Assembly (NCBI GenBank): GCA_900770015.1
Contig: CAAGIU010000218.1
Coordinates: 1-5,446, forward strand
Length of the DNA stretch: 5,446 bases
DNA from: an uncultured Oscillospiraceae bacterium
GTDB taxonomy: Bacteria; Bacillota_A; Clostridia; Oscillospirales; Oscillospiraceae
Direction: 5' to 3'
In this document: positions 1 through 5,446 of the stretch, piece by piece
How the letters are laid out: each line of letters begins with the position of its first letter
Position numbering within the stretch: position 1 is the stretch's first letter
Position numbers and translations under genes: made by a program
The notes under the pieces: generated by a model
What the model was told of the DNA's origin: nothing
The model's input: only the letters and a program-made list of their open reading frames with translations
The model's database searches: none

Positions 1-2394
1 AGCGCCATCCTCCACGGCATCGTGAAGATTGCCTCCAAAATGGGCATCTCCACCCTGCAGTCCTATCAGTCCGCCCAGATTTTCGAGGCGGTGGGCATCT
101 GCAAGGAGGTCATCGACGAATACTTCACCAACACCGTCAGCCCCGTGGAGGGCATCGGTCTGAAGGAGATCGGCGAGGGCGTCCAGTGGCGGCACAACCA
201 TGCCTTCGACCTGCTGGACCTGGGTGTGGACACCACCCTGGATTCCACCGGCGCCCACAAGCTCCGCTCCGGCGCAGGGGCCGAAGACCATATGTACAAT
301 CCCCAGACCATCGTGGCTCTGCGGGAGGCTGTGCGCAGCGGCAGCTATGAGAAATTCCGCCAGTACACCGACATGGTGGACGACGAGCGCAAGCCCCATA
401 CCCTCCGGGGCCTGATGGAGTTCAACTTCCCCGCAGAGGGTGTGCCTCTGGAGGAGGTGGAGCCCGCCAGTGAGATCGTCAAGCGCTTCAAGACCGGCGC
501 CATGTCCTACGGCTCCATTTCCGAGGAAGCCCACACCACCATGGCCATCGCCATGAATACCCTGGGCGGCAAGTCCAACTCCGGCGAGGGCGGCGAAGAC
601 CCCGCCCGGTTCGGTACGGATAAGAACAGCGCCATCAAGCAGGTGGCTTCCGCCCGGTTCGGCGTCACCTCTGCTTACCTCAACAGCGCCAAGGAGATCC
701 AGATCAAAATGGCCCAGGGCGCAAAGCCCGGCGAGGGCGGCCATCTGCCCGGCAAGAAGGTCTATCCCTGGATCGCCAAGACCCGCTGCTCCACCCCCGG
801 CGTCAGCCTGATCTCCCCGCCGCCCCACCATGATATCTATTCCATTGAGGATCTGGCCCAGCTGATCTACGACCTGAAGAACGCCAACCGGGATGCCCGG
901 ATCTCCGTCAAGCTGGTCTCCGAGGCCGGCGTCGGCACCATTGCCGCAGGTGTTGCCAAGGCAGGCGCAGGCTGCGTGCTGATCTCCGGCTATGACGGCG
1001 GCTCCGGCGCTGCCCCCAAGAGCTCCATCCACAATGCGGGCCTGCCCTGGGAGCTGGGCCTGGCGGAAGCCCACCAGACCCTGATCCGCAACGGCCTGCG
1101 CTCCCGGGTCCGTCTGGAAACCGACGGCAAGCTGATGAGCGGCCGGGATGTGGCCATCGCCTGCATCCTGGGCGCCGAGGAATTCGGCTTCGCCACCGCA
1201 CCCCTGGTCACCATGGGCTGCGTCATGATGCGGGTGTGTAATCTGGACACCTGCCCCGTGGGCATCGCCACCCAGAATCCCGAGCTTCGCTGCCGGTTCA
1301 GCGGCAAGCCCGAGTACGTCATGAATTTCATGCTGTTCATCGCCGAGCAGCTGCGGGAGATCATGGCGAAGCTGGGCGTTCGCACCGTGGATGAGCTGGT
1401 GGGCCGCACCGACCTGATCCGCCCCCGCCAGCAGCGCATCACCCACCGGGCGGACACCATTGACCTCGGCGGCATCCTCTCCGACCTGCCTGCCACCCAC
1501 TATTGCGAGGCCGACAAGTACAATTTCGAGCTGGAGAAGACTCTGGACGTCAGCGTGCTGCTGCCCGCCTTTGAGGCCAGCTTCCGGAAAAAGAAGCCCC
1601 ATACCGAGTCCATCCGGGTCTCCAGCGTCAACCGGACCCTGGGCACCATTCTCGGCAGCGAGATCACCCGCCGCTTTGGCGACAGCCTGAAGGAAGACAC
1701 CTACCAGGTCTGCTGCACCGGCGGCGGCGGACAGTCCTTCGGCGCCTTCATCCCCCAGGGCCTGACCATCAGCCTGGAGGGCGACGCCAATGACTACTTC
1801 GGCAAGGGCCTGTCCGGCGGCAAGCTCATCGTAAAGCCCAACCAGGGCGCCCAGTTTGCGGCAAAGGACAACATCATCATCGGCAACGTGGCCCTCTACG
1901 GCGCCACCTCCGGCAAGGCCTTCATCAGCGGCATTGCAGGCGAGCGGTTCTGCGTCCGTAATTCCGGCGCCATCGCGGTGGCGGAGGGCTGCGGCGACCA
2001 CGGCTGCGAGTACATGACCGGCGGCCGGGTGGCCATCCTGGGCCGCACCGGCAAGAACTTCGCAGCCGGCATGAGCGGCGGCATCGCCTATGTGCTGGAT
2101 GAGCACCACGACCTGTATCTGCGGCTGAACAAGCAGATGGTCACCATGTCCGCCATCACCGAGCGCCATGACGCCGCTGAGCTGCAGAGCCTGATCCAGG
2201 CCCATGTGGAGGCCACCGGCTCCGAGCTGGGCCGGGAGATCCTGGCAAACTTTGACGAGTATCTGCCGAAATTCAAGAAAATCGTTCCCATGGATTATCA
2301 GAAGATGATCACCGCCATCGGCCAGATGGAGGAAAAGGGAATGTCCCACGAACAGGCCACGCTGGAAGCATTCTATGCGGTCAGCCGGGCATAA
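1..2394 (+). CDS. gltB: Glutamate synthase (GOGAT) large subunit, 3' part, 5' end outside the window
   Basis: This is the C-terminal 797 residues of the large (alpha) subunit, which forms glutamate from 2-oxoglutarate and ammonia released from glutamine. The frame is open from base 1 with no start, so the gene begins upstream. Compared with about 1,500 residues for the family, roughly 700 are missing: the glutamine amidotransferase domain and most of the central domain. What remains (window numbering): the end of the central domain (about 1-95), the FMN-binding synthase domain (about 98-480) with the SNSGEGGEDP loop near 192-201, the SPPPHHDIYS stretch, K304 and the GYDGGSG turn at 330-336, then the [3Fe-4S] ligands C407, C413 and C418 in C-x5-C-x4-C spacing. 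The GXGXG beta-helix domain spans about 540-715 with GGGGQSFG at 574-581. All diagnostic motifs are intact and no frameshift is seen. It is the first visible gene of an operon with gltD. In Bacillus nomenclature this subunit is called GltA. The identification is secure. Confidence 0.97.
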   Translation, partial: SAILHGIVKIASKMGISTLQSYQSAQIFEAVGICKEVIDEYFTNTVSPVEGIGLKEIGEGVQWRHNHAFDLLDLGVDTTLDSTGAHKLRSGAGAEDHMYNPQTIVALREAVRSGSYEKFRQYTDMVDDERKPHTLRGLMEFNFPAEGVPLEEVEPASEIVKRFKTGAMSYGSISEEAHTTMAIAMNTLGGKSNSGEGGEDPARFGTDKNSAIKQVASARFGVTSAYLNSAKEIQIKMAQGAKPGEGGHLPGKKVYPWIAKTRCSTPGVSLISPPPHHDIYSIEDLAQLIYDLKNANRDARISVKLVSEAGVGTIAAGVAKAGAGCVLISGYDGGSGAAPKSSIHNAGLPWELGLAEAHQTLIRNGLRSRVRLETDGKLMSGRDVAIACILGAEEFGFATAPLVTMGCVMMRVCNLDTCPVGIATQNPELRCRFSGKPEYVMNFMLFIAEQLREIMAKLGVRTVDELVGRTDLIRPRQQRITHRADTIDLGGILSDLPATHYCEADKYNFELEKTLDVSVLLPAFEASFRKKKPHTESIRVSSVNRTLGTILGSEITRRFGDSLKEDTYQVCCTGGGGQSFGAFIPQGLTISLEGDANDYFGKGLSGGKLIVKPNQGAQFAAKDNIIIGNVALYGATSGKAFISGIAGERFCVRNSGAIAVAEGCGDHGCEYMTGGRVAILGRTGKNFAAGMSGGIAYVLDEHHDLYLRLNKQMVTMSAITERHDAAELQSLIQAHVEATGSELGREILANFDEYLPKFKKIVPMDYQKMITAIGQMEEKGMSHEQATLEAFYAVSRA

Positions 2395-2400
2395 GGAGGT
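2393..2400 (+). promoter_or_regulatory. Ribosome binding site of gltD, overlapping the gltB stop codon
   Basis: AAGGAGGT is fully complementary to the 16S rRNA tail and ends 7 bases before the ATG at 2408. Its first two bases are the last two of the gltB TAA stop (2392-2394), which suggests translational coupling of the two subunits. It decides the gltD start: the in-frame ATG at 2375 lies inside gltB, upstream of this site, and would add 11 residues unlike the family N-terminus. Confidence 0.9.
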
Positions 2401-2407
2401 GCGCAAA

Positions 2408-3877
2408 ATGGGAAAATCGACAGGATTTCTGGAATTTGAACGCTGTGTAAATCCCAGCGTGGAGCCGATGGAGCGCATCCGCAATTTTTCGGAGTTTCAT
2501 CCGGCCCTGAATGAGAAGGAGCGCATCCGCCAGGCGGGGCGCTGCATGAACTGCGGCGTGCCCTTCTGTCAGTCCGGCGCCAATTTCGGCGGCATGTTCA
2601 GCGGCTGCCCCCTGCACAACCTGATCCCGGAGTGGAACGACGAGATCTGGAACGGCAACTGGCGGGAGGCGCTGTCCCGCCTGACGAAGACCAACAATTT
2701 CCCGGAGTTCACGGGCCGGGTGTGCCCCGCGCTCTGCGAAGCCGCCTGCACCTGCGGCCTGAACGGCGACAGTGTGACGGTGAACAACAATGAGCTGGCC
2801 GTCATCGAAAAAGGCTTTGCCAACGGCTGGGTGCAGCCCCGGATCCCCGCGGTGCGCAGCGGCAAGCGGGTGGCGGTCATCGGCTCCGGCCCCTCGGGAC
2901 TGGCCGCCGCCGACCAGCTGAACCACCGGGGTCACAGCGTCACCGTGTTTGAGCGGGAGTCCAGACCCGGCGGCCTGATGATGTTCGGCATTCCGAATAT
3001 GAAGCTGGATAAGAAAATCGTTGCCCGGCGCATTGACCTGATGACCGCCGAGGGCGTGGAGTTCCGGTGCAATACCAATGTGGGCGTGGATGTGTCCGCC
3101 CAGGAGCTTCTGGGGGAATTTGACGCCGTGGTGCTCTGCTGCGGCTCCAAGACCCCCAGGGATCTGAAGGTGCCCGGCAGGGAAGCGGACGGCGTCCATT
3201 TCGCCGTGGACTTCCTCACCGCTGCCACCAAGAAGGTCATCGGGGAAACCGAGGAGTTTGCCATCACCGCCCAGGGCAAGCACGTGGTCATCGTGGGCGG
3301 CGGCGACACCGGCAACGACTGCGTGGGCACCTCCATCCGCCAGGGCTGCGCCTCCGTGACCCAGCTGGAGATGATGGGAAAGCCCCCCGTCAGCCGCACC
3401 CCCTCCAACCCCTGGCCCCAGTGGCCCCGGGTGCTCAAGACCGACTACGGCCAGCAGGAGGCCATTGCCGTCTTCGGCAGCGACCCCCGGTTGTACCAGA
3501 CCACGGTGAAGGAGATCCACTGCAATGAGGCTGGGGCCATCTGCGGCCTGCAGATCGTCCATCTGGAGCCGAAAATGGAAAACGGCCGCATGAGCATGGT
3601 GGAGGTTCCCGGCAGCGAGGAAGAGCTGCCCTGCGACCTGCTGCTGATTGCCGCCGGATTCATCGGCTGCGAAAGCTACGTGGCGGATGCCTTCGGCCTG
3701 CCCAGAGACAACCGGGGCAGCCTGGTGACCAAGGAGTATCACACCCCCAATGAGAAGGTCTTTGCGGCCGGAGACTGCCGCCGGGGCCAGTCCCTGGTGG
3801 TGTGGGGCATCACCGAGGGCCGCGCCTGCGCCAAAGAGGTGGATGCCTTCCTGATGGGCTACAGCAATATGCTGTAA
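2408..3877 (+). CDS. gltD: Glutamate synthase small subunit (FAD/Fe-S, NAD(P)H-oxidising)
   Basis: This complete 489-residue small (beta) subunit oxidises NAD(P)H at FAD and passes electrons through Fe-S clusters to the FMN of GltB. The length is normal for the family (about 470-495). The N-terminal Fe-S domain (about 1-148) carries C46, C49, C54 and C67 and a second group, C106, C110, C114 and C116, in the typical [16 protein letters not shown] context. The FAD Rossmann fold starts at 153 with GSGPSG at 159-164. The inserted pyridine-nucleotide domain has GGGDTG at 297-302, and the chain returns to the FAD fold with FAAGDC at 452-457. After GGGDTG the strand reads VTQLEMM (317-323), without the Arg pair of E. 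coli-type NADPH enzymes; this resembles my recollection of the Bacillus, yeast and plant type. The start at 2408 is set by the AAGGAGGT site. The gene lies 13 bases after gltB in the same operon. Bacillus calls this subunit GltB. Closely related FAD/Fe-S oxidoreductase modules exist in other enzymes, but the adjacent gltB settles the role. Confidence 0.96.
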   Translation: MGKSTGFLEFERCVNPSVEPMERIRNFSEFHPALNEKERIRQAGRCMNCGVPFCQSGANFGGMFSGCPLHNLIPEWNDEIWNGNWREALSRLTKTNNFPEFTGRVCPALCEAACTCGLNGDSVTVNNNELAVIEKGFANGWVQPRIPAVRSGKRVAVIGSGPSGLAAADQLNHRGHSVTVFERESRPGGLMMFGIPNMKLDKKIVARRIDLMTAEGVEFRCNTNVGVDVSAQELLGEFDAVVLCCGSKTPRDLKVPGREADGVHFAVDFLTAATKKVIGETEEFAITAQGKHVVIVGGGDTGNDCVGTSIRQGCASVTQLEMMGKPPVSRTPSNPWPQWPRVLKTDYGQQEAIAVFGSDPRLYQTTVKEIHCNEAGAICGLQIVHLEPKMENGRMSMVEVPGSEEELPCDLLLIAAGFIGCESYVADAFGLPRDNRGSLVTKEYHTPNEKVFAAGDCRRGQSLVVWGITEGRACAKEVDAFLMGYSNML

Positions 3878-3955
3878 AACGGGAATTGCCGAAAAGCGAA
3901 ATCGTAATTTGGCGGGTTGGATGAAAGGCACTATGTAACGAAATTGACCAGTTGC

Positions 3956-3981
3956 TGTAGGGGAGGCTATTAGCCTCCCGC
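3956..3981 (+). repeat. Left terminal inverted repeat, internally palindromic
   Basis: It starts TGTAG and contains an 8-bp hairpin, GGGAGGCT - ATT - AGCCTCCC (3961-3979). No T-run follows on either strand, so it is not a classical intrinsic terminator. It is the first strong stem after gltD and could still stabilise the 3' end of the gltBD transcript. Confidence 0.75.
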
Positions 3982-4076
3982 CACGTGAGATAACTGCGTG
4001 TTTGGTTGAATGGTTCATTGTGCAGTTTTTTGTTCGAATTCGCCCAACAAAGTGCATGATTGGGAAGCCCCACTGC

Positions 4077-4102
4077 GCGGGAGGCTGATAGCCTCCCCTA
4101 CA
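4077..4102 (-). repeat. Right terminal inverted repeat, internally palindromic
   Basis: This is the reverse complement of the left copy with one difference, in the three-base loop: GGGAGGCT - GAT - AGCCTCCC at 4079-4097, ending CTACA at 4102. The perfect stem in both copies while the loop varies suggests that the stem is what is maintained. No T-run follows. Confidence 0.75.
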
Positions 4103-4197
4103 TAGCTGGGTGGTAATTTGTAGGGAACGCCGAATGATGCGGCTGAGGCGGAAGGTTATTTGTGCAGAGAGACAATGTCATTTCGCATAAAAAACGC

Positions 4198-4226
4198 TTG
4201 ACAAATTTATCCAATCTGACTATAAT
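4198..4226 (+). promoter_or_regulatory. Consensus housekeeping-sigma promoter for amt
   Basis: TTGACA (4198-4203) and TATAAT (4221-4226) match both hexamers of the vegetative sigma factor consensus perfectly, with the ideal 17-base spacer and an A-tract just upstream. Transcription should start near A4233, giving a leader of about 157 nt before the amt ATG. A promoter this strong for a transporter needed only under ammonium limitation makes sense if control acts after initiation, which agrees with the terminator and hairpins that follow at once. No sigma-54 (-24/-12) element is visible. Confidence 0.9.
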
Positions 4227-4235
4227 ACCCCCATA

Positions 4236-4303
4236 AGACAAAGGCGTCTGAATCGGGCAACCGGTTCAGACGCTTTTCTCTTTCTTAAGGACAAGGATGT
4301 TCT
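4236..4303 (+). promoter_or_regulatory. Putative ANTAR-type tandem hexaloop hairpins in the amt leader
   Basis: Two related small hairpins occur. The first is AGAC - AAAGGC - GTCT (4236-4249) and the second is AGGAC - AAGGAT - GTTCT (4288-4303, with one G-U pair). Flanks match as well: AA-G(G)AC on the left and GT(T)CTG on the right. Both loops are six bases with A at position 1 and G at position 4, the pattern bound by ANTAR-domain antiterminators (NasR, EutV families), which are known to control nitrogen genes, including ammonium transporters, in Firmicutes. Each shares bases with a larger competing hairpin (4240-4277 and 4286-4334), so binding would favour readthrough. The 38-base gap between them contains a stable hairpin, GAATCGG - GCAA - CCGGTTC (4250-4267). 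The pattern and competition are seen; ANTAR control is inferred. No ANTAR gene is in the window. The stems are short, so chance cannot be excluded. Confidence 0.55.
4240..4286 (+). terminator. Intrinsic terminator (attenuator) in the amt leader
   Basis: A 13-bp stem (4244-4256 with 4261-4273, one G-U pair) is capped by a GCAA tetraloop of the stable GNRA class and is followed by TTTTCTCTTTCTT (4274-4286). Four more pairs (AAAG with TTTT, one wobble) extend the base to 17 bp. It begins about 7-11 nt after the predicted transcription start and faces amt, so it would release a short RNA of roughly 50 nt unless bypassed. It cannot end an upstream gene's transcript sensibly, because the promoter lies between it and gltD. 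Its 5' arm overlaps the first hexaloop hairpin at 4240-4249, so the two folds exclude each other. It could alternatively be a DNA operator palindrome. Confidence 0.75.
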
Positions 4304-4341
4304 GCGTATCACGCGCAAGCTGGCCTTGTCCTTATTATTAT
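4286..4341 (+). terminator. Second leader hairpin, possible weak terminator
   Basis: A perfect 11-bp stem pairs 4286-4296 (T-AAGGACAAGG) with 4324-4334 (CCTTGTCCTT-A). An inner 5-bp stem (4303-4307 with 4313-4317, one G-U) has loop ATCAC. The 3' side runs into TTATTATTAT, which is U-rich but broken by A, so terminator strength is doubtful. The stem consumes the 5' half and the loop start of the second hexaloop hairpin (4288-4303), the same relationship that ANTAR targets have with their terminators. Its role may instead be structural. Confidence 0.45.
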
Positions 4342-4373
4342 GTCTGCTTTTGCAAAAGGGCGGATATACACCG

Positions 4374-4380
4374 AAAGGAG
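4374..4380 (+). promoter_or_regulatory. Ribosome binding site of amt
   Basis: AAAGGAG ends 9 bases before the ATG at 4390, which opens the transporter frame. A nearer ATG at 4383 is only 2 bases away and leads to a 17-codon frame, so it is not the start. The later in-frame ATG at 4405 has no comparable site at a suitable distance. Confidence 0.85.
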
Positions 4381-4389
4381 AAATGAAAA

Positions 4390-5446
4390 ATGACAGAAGA
4401 AATTATGAGCGCCGTAACGAGTACCGTAACGGGTGAGGTTTTCGGAGTGTGGTTCCTGATCGGCGCGGCACTGGTGTTCTGGATGCAGGCGGGCTTCGCC
4501 ATGGTGGAGGCCGGCTTTACCCGGGCCAAGAACACCGGCAACATCATCATGAAGAACCTGATGGACTTCTGCATCGGCACCGTGGTCTTCATCCTCATCG
4601 GCTTCAGCCTGCTGATGGGCGAGGATCTGCTGGGCTTCATCGGCAAGCCTGGGTTTGACCTGTTCACCGCTTACGAAAGCTTCGACTTCTCCAGCTTCGT
4701 ATTCAACCTGGTGTTCTGCGCCACCACCGCCACCATCGTCTCCGGCGCCATGGCAGAGCGCACCAAGTTCCTGAGCTACTGCATCTACTCCGCTGTGATC
4801 TCCGCACTGATCTACCCCATCGAGGCCCACTGGATCTGGGGCGGCGGCTGGCTGGCTCAGCTGGGCTTCCACGATTTCGCCGGTTCCTGCGCCATCCACA
4901 TGGTGGGCGGCATCTCCGCTCTCATCGGCGCCAAGATTCTGGGACCCCGTATTGGCAAGTTCCAGCATGATGCCTCCGGCAAGGTGGTCAAGGTCAACGC
5001 CTTCCCCGGTCACAGCATTGCCCTGGGCGCTCTGGGTGTGTTCATCCTGTGGCTGGGCTGGTACGGCTTCAACGGCGCCGCTGCCACCTCCATGGCGCAG
5101 CTGGGTTCCATTTTCCTGACCACCACCGTTGCCCCCGCGGTTGCCACCGTGGTGTGCATGATCTTCACCTGGGTCAAGTACGGCAAGCCCGATGTCTCCA
5201 TGTGCCTGAACGCTTCTCTGGCAGGTCTCGTGGCCATCACCGCCCCCTGCGATGTCACCGACTGCCTGGGTGCCTGCATCATCGGCGCGGTTGCCGGCGT
5301 GCTGGTGGTCTTCGGCGTGTGGCTGCTGGACAATAAGCTTCATATTGACGACCCCGTGGGCGCTGTGGCCGTCCACTGCATGAACGGCATCTGGGGCACC
5401 CTGGCGGTGGGTCTCTTCGCCACCGACACCGCCCCCGGCTACGCCA
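4390..5446 (+). CDS. amt: Ammonium transporter (Amt/MEP/Rh family), 3' end outside the window
   Basis: This is an inner-membrane ammonium channel or transporter, a trimer in known members, that supplies ammonium for glutamine and glutamate synthesis. The frame starts MTEEIMSAVTS and stays open for 352 codons to the edge; typical proteins have about 400-480 residues or more. About ten membrane helices are visible, near 17-38, 54-77, 100-122, 129-150, 163-185, 207-227, 238-260, 271-286, 292-313 and 325-345. Matching E. coli AmtB by conserved context gives the pore histidines H170 (DFAGSCAIH) and H329 (DDPVGAVAVH), the gate phenylalanines F109 and F227 (GWYGFN), W150 (IWGGG) and the structural aspartate D162. 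The serine of the AmtB outer binding site (S219) is replaced by A231. There is no cleavable signal peptide like that of AmtB. A glnK (P-II) gene often follows amt, but that lies beyond the window. It has its own promoter and a structured leader. Family assignment is secure; the exact subgroup is not. Confidence 0.96.
   Translation, partial: MTEEIMSAVTSTVTGEVFGVWFLIGAALVFWMQAGFAMVEAGFTRAKNTGNIIMKNLMDFCIGTVVFILIGFSLLMGEDLLGFIGKPGFDLFTAYESFDFSSFVFNLVFCATTATIVSGAMAERTKFLSYCIYSAVISALIYPIEAHWIWGGGWLAQLGFHDFAGSCAIHMVGGISALIGAKILGPRIGKFQHDASGKVVKVNAFPGHSIALGALGVFILWLGWYGFNGAAATSMAQLGSIFLTTTVAPAVATVVCMIFTWVKYGKPDVSMCLNASLAGLVAITAPCDVTDCLGACIIGAVAGVLVVFGVWLLDNKLHIDDPVGAVAVHCMNGIWGTLAVGLFATDTAPGYA

Larger units (their letters stand above)
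3956..4102. repeat. MITE-like element with 26-bp inverted terminal repeats
   Basis: The 147-bp stretch is bounded by two 26-bp inverted copies that both begin TGTAGGGGAGGCTAT when read inwards from their own end and differ at a single base. The interior has further imperfect symmetry: TTTGTT (4029-4034) pairs with AACAAA (4046-4051) around the palindrome CGAATTCG (4035-4042), with TGCA on both sides (4021-4024 and 4053-4056). The whole piece could fold as one long imperfect hairpin. It encodes nothing. Small size, long terminal repeats and an intergenic position fit a non-autonomous MITE or a REP-like element. I see no clear target-site duplication, so transposition is inferred only. Confidence 0.6.
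3878..4197. other. Intergenic region between gltD and the amt promoter
   Basis: I see no credible gene in these 320 bases, which are clearly more AT-rich than the flanking coding regions. The first 78 bases after gltD contain no GC-rich stem followed by a T-run, so no classical terminator. The middle holds the inverted-repeat element at 3956-4102. After it, 4119-4132 reads TGTAGGGAACGCCG, which begins like the ends of that element. A short perfect palindrome, GACA-A-TGTC, lies at 4171-4179, and an A-rich stretch (CATAAAAAACG, about 4186-4196) sits directly upstream of the amt -35 box, where an UP element would lie. No TnrA/GlnR-type box (TGTNA-N7-TNACA) was found. Confidence 0.7.

Noticed and set aside
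990..1496. 168-codon - strand frame inside gltB
   Set aside because: Shadow of the conserved FMN domain coding sequence, with no ribosome site or recognisable protein.
2375..2407. Upstream in-frame ATG extending gltD by 11 residues
   Set aside because: It lies within gltB and before the AAGGAGGT site, which is correctly spaced for the ATG at 2408 instead.
3961..3979. GGGAGGCT hairpin as the intrinsic terminator of gltBD
   Set aside because: The stem is good but is followed by GCCACGTG instead of a T-run. It is better explained as part of the inverted-repeat element.
2381..4057. Long open frame of 558 codons on the - strand across gltD and into the intergenic region
   Set aside because: It is the antisense shadow of gltD. 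G/C-rich third positions remove stops from the opposite strand, and its translation is a low-complexity Gly/Ala/His-rich string with no family resemblance.
4108..4115. GGGTGGTA resembling the T-box antiterminator core
   Set aside because: The following bases (ATTTG) do not continue the T-box consensus (ACCGCG), and it lies upstream of the promoter, with no specifier stem.
4233..4335. Long-range pairing of 4233-4244 (ATAAGACAAAGG) with 4324-4335 as a closing stem of a larger riboswitch
   Set aside because: The pairing needs bulges on both sides and is explained by the similarity of the two hexaloop motifs: the 3' arm that fits the second also fits the first poorly.
4347..4358. CTTTTGCAAAAG palindrome as an operator or hairpin
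   Set aside because: A perfect 12-base palindrome, but as RNA it gives only four weak pairs around a tetraloop, and I know no regulator site it matches.
4309..5376. Open frame of 355 codons on the - strand opposite amt
   Set aside because: Antisense shadow of the transporter. The + strand frame has all Amt motifs, a ribosome site and a promoter; this one has none and a composition dominated by Gly, Ala, His and Asp.

Overview
The window holds a nitrogen-assimilation locus, all on the + strand: the 3' half of a glutamate synthase large subunit gene (gltB), the complete small subunit gene (gltD), an intergenic stretch of about 510 bases, and the 5' part of an ammonium transporter gene (amt) that runs off the right edge. 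The coding regions are GC-rich with strong G/C preference at third codon positions. The ribosome binding sites are strong Gram-positive types (AAGGAGGT, AAAGGAG), and the proteins resemble clostridial versions. I infer a GC-rich member of the Clostridia, perhaps Oscillospiraceae. This rests on recognition, not on a search.

Layout: gltB ends at 2394 and gltD starts 13 bases later, with the gltB stop codon inside the gltD Shine-Dalgarno sequence, so they form one operon. No U-tract terminator follows gltD. Instead, 3956-4102 is a compact MITE-like element bounded by two 26-bp inverted copies that differ at one base. Each copy is itself a short hairpin. From 4198 a new transcription unit begins with a fully consensus housekeeping promoter (TTGACA, 17 bases, TATAAT), followed by a structured leader of about 155 nt and then amt at 4390.

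The most interesting region is this amt leader. It contains two related small hairpins, each with a six-base loop that has A at position 1 and G at position 4 (AAAGGC at 4240-4245 and AAGGAT at 4293-4298). This is the loop pattern recognised by ANTAR-domain antiterminator proteins. Each hairpin shares its 5' part with a much larger, mutually exclusive hairpin; the first of these is a convincing intrinsic terminator. The leader therefore looks like a termination/antitermination switch for ammonium uptake. The two-stage arrangement, one terminator per hexaloop motif, is unusual.

Together, Amt brings in ammonium, which glutamine synthetase (not in the window) fixes into glutamine, and GltBD converts glutamine plus 2-oxoglutarate to two glutamates. 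The gltD pyridine-nucleotide site lacks the Arg pair of E. coli-type NADPH enzymes, so its cofactor preference is open.
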